Shown here one piece after another: positions 16,091 to 20,967 of a stretch of 20,967 nucleotides of DNA (position 1 is its first letter; every line of letters starts with the position of its first letter). Origin of the DNA: an uncultured Lachnospiraceae bacterium (lineage in GTDB: Bacteria; Bacillota; Clostridia; Lachnospirales; Lachnospiraceae); the NCBI GenBank assembly GCA_947177925.1, contig CAMWWJ010000017.1, positions 1-20,967 of the forward strand. The letters run 5' to 3'. The translations under genes were made by a program, and so were the position numbers. A model generated the notes under the pieces. That model was not told the origin of the DNA, did no database searches, and worked only from the letters and a program-made list of their open reading frames with translations.

Positions 16091-16492
16091 ATGGCAGAAA
16101 TGTATTTGAAAGTAAAAGGGATCATAAAGAAAAATGATCGGTATCTGGTGATGAAACGATGGGTGGATGACCGGATTCCAGATCCCTTTGTATGGGAATT
16201 TGTAGACGGTCAGGCAGAGCATGGAGAATCGCCGGATGATGCCATGCTGCGCTGTATCAGGGAACAGCTTGGCGTGGAAGGCACTATAGAAAAAATAGAA
16301 TACACCTGGTCCATAATGCTTGGAGATACCCAGTGTGTAGGGATTACTTATCTGTGTTCCACTCAGGCTGAGGACGACTGTTATGAAATGTCGGAAGAAT
16401 ATGGCGGATTTGAATGGATAAAAAGAGAGGAATTTCCTTATTATATTGAAAACAGCTATGTTTTGGAGGATTTAAAGAAAGCGGAGTTATAG
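16091..16492 (+). CDS. NUDIX-fold protein with altered Nudix box (133 aa)
   Basis: Length and fold pattern match small NUDIX hydrolases, which cleave nucleoside diphosphates linked to another group. The Nudix box pattern GX5EX7REUXEEXGU is present only in part. G40 and E46 are in place (GQAEHGE), but the core reads RCIREQLGV (54-62), so the second Glu is C55 and the last Glu of the EE pair is Q59; E58 remains. Those Glu residues normally bind the catalytic metal, so activity may be weak, altered or lost, and a binding role is possible. The gene is translationally linked to nrdD and lies just ahead of pyrF-pyrE, which fits a nucleotide-related function. The substrate cannot be stated. Confidence 0.8.
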   Translation: MAEMYLKVKGIIKKNDRYLVMKRWVDDRIPDPFVWEFVDGQAEHGESPDDAMLRCIREQLGVEGTIEKIEYTWSIMLGDTQCVGITYLCSTQAEDDCYEMSEEYGGFEWIKREEFPYYIENSYVLEDLKKAEL

Positions 16493-16538
16493 AAGGACGC
16501 TATCAATCTTATAAGGAATTAGAAAGGAACAGGACAGA

Positions 16539-17468
16539 ATGATAAACAAACTGGTGGAAAAAATCAAACAGACCAATGCCCCTGTGGTGGTGGGTTTAGA
16601 CCCTATGATGGGCTTTATTCCGGAGCATATAACAAAAAAGGCATTTGAAGAGCATGGTGAGACATTAGAAGGCGCTGCGGAAGCTATCTGGCTATTCAAT
16701 AAGGCAATCGTGGACAGTACCTGTGACCTGATTCCTGCGGTAAAGCCCCAGATTGCCATGTACGAACAGTTTGGGATCCCGGGGATGATGGCTTTTAAGA
16801 AAACGGTGGATTATTGCAAGGAAAAGGGACTGGTAGTCATCGGAGACATAAAAAGAGGCGACATTGGTTCCACGTCCTCTGCCTATGCAGTGGGACACCT
16901 TGGAAAAGTGACTGTAGGCAGCAAAAGCTATTATGGCTTTGATGAAGATTTTGTAACAGTAAACCCTTATCTGGGCTCTGATGGGGTAAATCCCTTTTTG
17001 GAAGTGTGTAAAGAAGAAAAGAAAGGAATCTTTGTTCTGGTCAAGACCTCCAATCCAAGCAGCGGTGAATTTCAGGACCGCCTGATTGATGGAAAGCCCC
17101 TCTATGAGCTGGTGGGAGAAAAGGTTGCTGCATGGGGAGAAGAATGCATGGGTAAAGACTATAGCTATGTTGGAGCTGTAGTAGGAGCTACTTATCCGGA
17201 AATGGGAAAAGTGCTTCGCAAGGTTATGCCAAAATCCTTTATTCTTGTGCCGGGCTATGGTGCTCAGGGCGGAAAGGGAAAGGACTTGGTTCACTTCTTT
17301 AATGAGGATGGCCTCGGAGCTATTGTAAACTCTTCCAGAGGAATTATTGCAGCATATAAAAATGCTCAGTATGCAGACAGGTTCGCATCGGAGAATTTTG
17401 CGGATGCTTCCCGTCAGGCAGTGTTGGATATGATTGATGATATTGCAGGTGCCCTTGGAACAAAATAA
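16539..17468 (+). CDS. pyrF: Orotidine-5'-phosphate decarboxylase (309 aa)
   Basis: Catalyses the last step of de novo UMP synthesis, OMP to UMP plus CO2, in the cytoplasm. The active-site signature DIKRGD is at 103-108, giving D103, K105 and D108; K69 in AVKPQIA and D21 in VGLDP complete the usual set. The phosphate-binding end is seen in VPGYGAQGGKG and NSSRGI. The length of about 300 aa places it in the longer type 2 (PyrF-long) group rather than the 230-aa Bacillus type. AAAGGAAC upstream gives a reasonable start. It is 46 bp after the NUDIX gene and 32 bp before pyrE. No PyrR-type attenuator is visible in the short gap upstream. Confidence 0.96.
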   Translation: MINKLVEKIKQTNAPVVVGLDPMMGFIPEHITKKAFEEHGETLEGAAEAIWLFNKAIVDSTCDLIPAVKPQIAMYEQFGIPGMMAFKKTVDYCKEKGLVVIGDIKRGDIGSTSSAYAVGHLGKVTVGSKSYYGFDEDFVTVNPYLGSDGVNPFLEVCKEEKKGIFVLVKTSNPSSGEFQDRLIDGKPLYELVGEKVAAWGEECMGKDYSYVGAVVGATYPEMGKVLRKVMPKSFILVPGYGAQGGKGKDLVHFFNEDGLGAIVNSSRGIIAAYKNAQYADRFASENFADASRQAVLDMIDDIAGALGTK

Positions 17469-17484
17469 AGGGAATGTCTTATAT

Positions 17485-17490
17485 AGGAGG
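17485..17490 (+). promoter_or_regulatory. Shine-Dalgarno site that sets the pyrE start
   Basis: AGGAGG is 10 nt before ATG 17501. An in-frame ATG at 17474 would make this site part of the coding region and lacks a site of its own, so 17501 is preferred. Confidence 0.8.
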
Positions 17491-17500
17491 ATTTAACAGG

Positions 17501-18178
17501 ATGGAACAGTATAAAAAAGAATTTATTGAGTTCATGGTAGACAGCAACGTGCTGAAGTTTGGAGAATTTACCTTAAAAAGCGGAAGAAAATCCCCTTTTT
17601 TTATGAACGCAGGCGCCTATGTTACAGGAAGCCAGTTAAAGAAATTAGGTGAATACTACGCAAAGGCTATCCATGACAAATACGGCGAGGATTTTGATAT
17701 TCTTTTTGGTCCGGCCTATAAAGGGATTCCTCTTACTGTGGCAGCCACGATTGCTTTTAGTGAATTGTATGGAAAGGAAATCAAATACTGCTCCAACCGG
17801 AAAGAGGTAAAAGATCACGGTGACACGGGTATTTTGCTTGGAAGTCCCATTCAGGACGGAGACCGGGTGGTTATTATAGAAGATGTTACCACGTCCGGCA
17901 AGTCTATTGAAGAAACCTTTCCAATTTTAAAGGCTCAGGGCAATGTGGAAATCGTAGGGCTTATGGTGTCCTTAAACCGTATGGAAAGGGGAAAAGGAGA
18001 AAAGAGCGCTTTAGAAGAAATCAAAGATTTGTACGGCTTTGAAACCGGTGCTATTGTTACTATGGCAGAAGTGACGGAGTACTTATACAATAAGCCATAT
18101 AAGGGAAAGATATATATTGATGAGCCAATAAAGACGGCATTGGATTCTTATTATGCAGAGTATGGCGCTGCAAACTAA
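17501..18178 (+). CDS. pyrE: Orotate phosphoribosyltransferase (225 aa)
   Basis: Joins orotate and PRPP to give OMP, the substrate of PyrF next door. The PRPP-binding motif VVIIEDVTTSGKS is at about 123-135. The flexible catalytic loop RKEVKDHGDTG is at about 100-110, and the orotate-binding end FTLKSGRKSPFFMNAG is near residues 23-38. The length is normal for the family. ATG 17501 has AGGAGG upstream. It lies close behind pyrF on the same strand, a common pyrimidine gene pair, and co-transcription is very likely. No clear terminator follows; the next 89 bp contain only a weak GCGG/CCGC pairing. Confidence 0.96.
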   Translation: MEQYKKEFIEFMVDSNVLKFGEFTLKSGRKSPFFMNAGAYVTGSQLKKLGEYYAKAIHDKYGEDFDILFGPAYKGIPLTVAATIAFSELYGKEIKYCSNRKEVKDHGDTGILLGSPIQDGDRVVIIEDVTTSGKSIEETFPILKAQGNVEIVGLMVSLNRMERGKGEKSALEEIKDLYGFETGAIVTMAEVTEYLYNKPYKGKIYIDEPIKTALDSYYAEYGAAN

Positions 18179-18267
18179 AGGCGGAACATGCAGGCTTTCA
18201 TATAAGACAGCCAAAACCGCAGAAATACAAAAATCACGCAGAATATAAGATTGGGAAAGGAATTGCT

Positions 18268-18420
18268 ATGGAAGAGAAAACATATAAACTGATGTCACGA
18301 ACAGGAGCAATGAATATTACTTTCGGAGTAATCTGTATTGTAACGGGAATTACTGCAGGAGTCATGCTGATTATAGGCGGTGCAAGACTCTTAGCGGAAA
18401 AGTCCAAGATTTTGTTTTAG
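18268..18420 (+). CDS. Small single-pass membrane protein (50 aa)
   Basis: A short ORF, MEEKTYKLMS at its start, with one hydrophobic helix (about 17-38: ITFGVICIVTGITAGVMLIIGG) followed by a short charged tail. AAAGG at 18256-18260 lies 7 nt before the ATG, and the next gene starts 14 bp after its stop. Good signals and tight packing with another membrane protein make it a likely real gene. Its function is unknown; it could be a small accessory subunit of the 106-aa protein. Confidence 0.68.
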   Translation: MEEKTYKLMSRTGAMNITFGVICIVTGITAGVMLIIGGARLLAEKSKILF

Positions 18421-18434
18421 GAAAGGAACTTGGT

Positions 18435-18755
18435 ATGAGAAAACCAAGCTATATGTTTACCAATAAAAGCCATCCCAGACGGGGAATCATAGCCACCCTG
18501 CTTGGGGGAATCGATATGGTTTCCCTTTGTCTTGCTGTCTGGCTGTGCTTTCAAAACCGGGGAGCCAGCAATGCAAGGCTTGGAACCGCTGCATTGTTTG
18601 CCCTTCTCTTTTCCCTGGTGGGACTGGTTCTGGGGATTTTGTCCCGTTTGGAAAAGGATAAATTTTATATATTTCCAACCATAGGCATTACATTAAATTT
18701 TCTTGTAATAGCCTTTGTAGCATTTATTTTGTTTGCGGGAGCTTATAATGTATGA
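18435..18755 (+). CDS. Small multi-pass membrane protein, DUF6142-like (106 aa)
   Basis: Three hydrophobic segments are visible: about 17-39 (GIIATLLGGIDMVSLCLAVWLCF), 48-69 (LGTAALFALLFSLVGLVLGILS) and 80-103 (FPTIGITLNFLVIAFVAFILFAGA). A basic N-terminus (FTNKSHPRRG) precedes them. From memory this matches the DUF6142 family of Lachnospiraceae, which has no known function; I could not check it. GAAAGGA at 18421-18427 gives the start. The stop overlaps the aminopeptidase start by 4 bp (ATGA), so the two are translationally coupled and may share a pathway. Confidence 0.8.
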   Translation: MRKPSYMFTNKSHPRRGIIATLLGGIDMVSLCLAVWLCFQNRGASNARLGTAALFALLFSLVGLVLGILSRLEKDKFYIFPTIGITLNFLVIAFVAFILFAGAYNV

Positions 18756-20887
18756 TGGAAGAAAGATATGATCTTTTAAAAAGTCGAATAGAGGAAATCA
18801 CAAAGGAAAATCAAGTATCGGAGCCATACTGTTCATATTTTAAGCAGGTGGCTCTCTTTCTTATGGAAATCTTTCAATGCTTTGAAAGGATTTCCGGCTT
18901 TCACGGCTGTGAGTCCCGGGAAAATGCCTTGGATGAAAAACAGAATCCGGACGGAACTTCACGGACCGGACAGGACTTGCAGACACTTCTTAAGTATAAC
19001 CATAAGCTTTATGGGGACATTCTTCCTGAAAATTATGAAGCGAGCTATGGAAATCCTGCTTATGCGGTAAAGCTGCTTGGAGAAGAATACGGGCAGATTT
19101 TGTGCGCTTTGTATGGGGAGCTGTATGCCCTTATCCCCATAGCTTTTGAAGGCGCTCATAAAAAAGAGGAATCCCTGTTTGAAATATTGATTCGGGGAGA
19201 GTTGTTTGTGGAAGTATATTGCAGCTTTTGCCGGGAGATAGAAGAAGAGGACAGACCCCCGGTGCCGGAAAGTCTGAAGGAAATGTTTTATTGGTTCGTC
19301 AGCGACTATTCAGAAGAGGAATGGGAAAAACGCACCAGACAGAAGCTGGACCCGTCAGAGGATTTTGCTTATGGCATTATAAAAAACAGCAATCTGGATA
19401 ATCCATCTTATTTATTTTCTTATGGAGAGTATATTTCAGAAAACCAGATCAAAACGGCACAGTATATGGCAAAGCTGGATGAGAAGACCATAAAGCTTAT
19501 GGCAGATACTTATACAGAAGGATACCGGATTGGATTTATTAAAGGAAATAAGGACATATCCAAAAAGAAGGTCGTGAATATTGTCTATCCTTTAGGCTTT
19601 GAAAAAATGATTAAATTAGCGATTGCTAACTTTGAAGCCATGGGACTTAAGCCTGCCATTATGCGCACTGCCCATAGTATATTCCATAAAAACGGCATGG
19701 GAATCAGCGGCTTTTATTCCGACAGCCCCAATAAGCAGTTTGATTTTGATCATAAAGAGGATCAGGCGCTTATTCTGGACAAGAAACTGATAAACAGAAA
19801 GCTGGAGGCAATAGGAAAAGCCCATGAAGCCTGCAGGGAGCTGGCAAAGGCTCATGGCGGGCCTGCCTGGGTGGAGGTGTTTGGAGAAAAGCCCTTTGTT
19901 CCAAAAGTAAAAAAGGAAGCCCTTGCCTTTGATGAAAAGCAACAGAAGTTAGAAGCTGCTTACCGTGTGAAAACCAGTCAGCTTATTAACGAATATATTC
20001 CGGGAGAGGAAAGAAGCTTTACGATCATTGCCTTTCCGGTTCCTGAAATCGGCGCTCATTATGAAGCAATCATGCAGGAAACCATTGCATTGAATACATT
20101 GGATTATGAAACCTATGAAAGCATTCAGCAGACAATCATTGACACACTGGATTTGGGAGAATCTGTCATAGTCAGGGGAATGGGAGAAAACAGAACCGAT
20201 TTAAAGGTGGCGCTGTATCCGTTGCAAAATCCGGAGAAGGAAACGATTTTTGAAAACTGCGTGGCAGATGTGAATATTCCCGTAGGCGAGGTATTCACTT
20301 CCCCGGCGTTAAAAGGAACAGAAGGCATTCTTCATGTGACAAAGGTATATCTGTCACAGTTAGAATATAAGGATCTATCCATAACCTTTACAGACGGTAT
20401 GGTCACCGACTATTCCTGCAGCAATTTTTCCACGGCAGAAGAAAATAAAAAGTATATTAAGGATAACATTCTATTCCACCACGAAAGCCTTCCCATGGGC
20501 GAATTTGCCATCGGAACAAACACTACCGCATATGTGATGGCAAGAAAATATCACATCCAGGATAAGCTTCCCATTTTAATCGGCGAAAAAACAGGCCCCC
20601 ATTTTGCAGTGGGCGACACCTGCTATTCCCATGGCGAAGAAGTGGCAGTATTCAATCCGGATGGAAAGGAAATCGTGGCAAGGGATAATGAAATATCCCT
20701 TCTTCGTAAGACTGATGTGGAAAAGGCTTACTTTGGGTGCCATACGGATATTACCATTCCTTATGATGAGTTGGGGGAGGTTTCTGTAGTGACGAAAGGT
20801 GGAGAAGTGATTCCGATTATTTTAGAAGGAAGGTTTGTTCTAAAGGGGACGGAGGGGTTGAATGAGGCATTGAGTAGGGGGATTTGA
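18752..20887 (+). CDS. M29-family metallo-aminopeptidase with long N-terminal extension (711 aa)
   Basis: The C-terminal part (about 300-711) is a peptidase family M29 (aminopeptidase T/AmpS) domain. It has the metal ligands in order: E513 in PVGEVFTSPALKGTEG, E584 in MGEFAIGTN, H617 in TGPHFAVGDTC, and H664 and D666 in CHTDITIP. It should release N-terminal amino acids from peptides in the cytoplasm using two divalent metal ions. Typical M29 enzymes are about 370-410 aa. Here about 230 residues precede the homologous region and are rich in acidic and aromatic residues without a recognised domain; GYRIGFIKGNKDIS at 257-270 begins the more conserved part. There is no signal peptide. The start ATG 18752 (or 18755, adjacent) overlaps the upstream stop; GGGAG lies 10 nt before it. 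Confidence 0.87.
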   Translation: MMEERYDLLKSRIEEITKENQVSEPYCSYFKQVALFLMEIFQCFERISGFHGCESRENALDEKQNPDGTSRTGQDLQTLLKYNHKLYGDILPENYEASYGNPAYAVKLLGEEYGQILCALYGELYALIPIAFEGAHKKEESLFEILIRGELFVEVYCSFCREIEEEDRPPVPESLKEMFYWFVSDYSEEEWEKRTRQKLDPSEDFAYGIIKNSNLDNPSYLFSYGEYISENQIKTAQYMAKLDEKTIKLMADTYTEGYRIGFIKGNKDISKKKVVNIVYPLGFEKMIKLAIANFEAMGLKPAIMRTAHSIFHKNGMGISGFYSDSPNKQFDFDHKEDQALILDKKLINRKLEAIGKAHEACRELAKAHGGPAWVEVFGEKPFVPKVKKEALAFDEKQQKLEAAYRVKTSQLINEYIPGEERSFTIIAFPVPEIGAHYEAIMQETIALNTLDYETYESIQQTIIDTLDLGESVIVRGMGENRTDLKVALYPLQNPEKETIFENCVADVNIPVGEVFTSPALKGTEGILHVTKVYLSQLEYKDLSITFTDGMVTDYSCSNFSTAEENKKYIKDNILFHHESLPMGEFAIGTNTTAYVMARKYHIQDKLPILIGEKTGPHFAVGDTCYSHGEEVAVFNPDGKEIVARDNEISLLRKTDVEKAYFGCHTDITIPYDELGEVSVVTKGGEVIPIILEGRFVLKGTEGLNEALSRGI

Positions 20888-20935
20888 CAGGGGGACGTAG
20901 GGGCGGGCAGCGCCGGCGGATAGAAAAGTCTTGAG

Positions 20936-20967
20936 GGCACGCTCCCGCTCTATGAAGACGCAGCGGT
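20936..20967. repeat. Partial inverse copy of the 1620-1867 palindrome core, cut by the window end
   Basis: CACGCTCCCGCTCT at 20938-20951 is the exact reverse complement of 1769-1782. The following bases (ATGAAGACGCAGCGGT) resemble the complement of 1753-1768 in the same order (CTGATAAAAACGCAGC). The outer 73-nt arms are not recognisable in the 48 bp before it. The element continues past the window. Confidence 0.65.

Noticed and set aside
18179..18267. Terminator after pyrE
   Set aside because: Only a weak GCGG/CCGC pairing without a T-run is visible. Whether the downstream genes share the pyrE transcript stays open.
1..20967. CRISPR array, tRNA, rRNA, transposase or phage genes
   Set aside because: I saw no regularly spaced short repeats with unique spacers, no cloverleaf-like segments and no transposase or integrase motifs in any frame. 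The only tandem repeats are the TPR-coding units.

Overview
The window reads as chromosomal DNA of a strictly anaerobic Clostridia, most likely Lachnospiraceae. The grounds are the protein families present: an oxygen-sensitive class III ribonucleotide reductase, a Tet(M)/EF-G-like GTPase fused to a YacP/Rae1 nuclease domain, hybrid histidine kinases and a long M29 aminopeptidase. Promoters are canonical sigma-A type with 17-nt spacers, and Shine-Dalgarno sites are strong. Every gene I can support is on the + strand. I cannot name a genus or species.

Layout. Bases 2-721 are the 3' end of a kinesin-light-chain-type TPR protein built from near-identical 126-bp units; its start lies outside the window. 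A 257-aa charged protein of unknown function follows (846-1619). Directly after its stop codon is a 248-bp imperfect palindrome (1620-1867), and part of its core recurs in inverse orientation at the window's right end (20936-20967). A strong promoter then drives a 920-aa PAS hybrid sensor kinase (1972-4734), which ends in a clear intrinsic terminator.

A second promoter (4913-4941) leads into a probable two-gene unit: the GTPase-NYN fusion (5031-7664) and a siroheme sulfite/nitrite reductase (7716-9275). A third promoter (9293-9321) drives a membrane-anchored hybrid kinase with its own HPt domain, an overlapping transglutaminase-like protein and a TPR lipoprotein (9375-13506). This looks like a signalling and cell-envelope operon.

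The next intergenic region holds two NrdR boxes 32 bp apart and a promoter for nrdD. Here nrdD encodes a reductase with a fused C-terminal glutaredoxin-like domain. It is followed by a NUDIX-fold protein with an altered Nudix box, then pyrF and pyrE, giving a nucleotide-metabolism cluster. No nrdG activase gene lies next to nrdD. The right end carries a 50-aa and a 106-aa membrane protein and a 711-aa M29-type aminopeptidase.

Most notable is the fusion of a Tet(M)/EF-G-like GTPase, a class that binds the ribosomal A site, to a Rae1-type domain, a nuclease known to cut mRNA in the A site. Its domain IV loop lacks the Ser-Pro-Val tip that tetracycline-protecting proteins use. I infer a ribosome-directed mRNA cleavage or surveillance factor rather than a drug-resistance gene.
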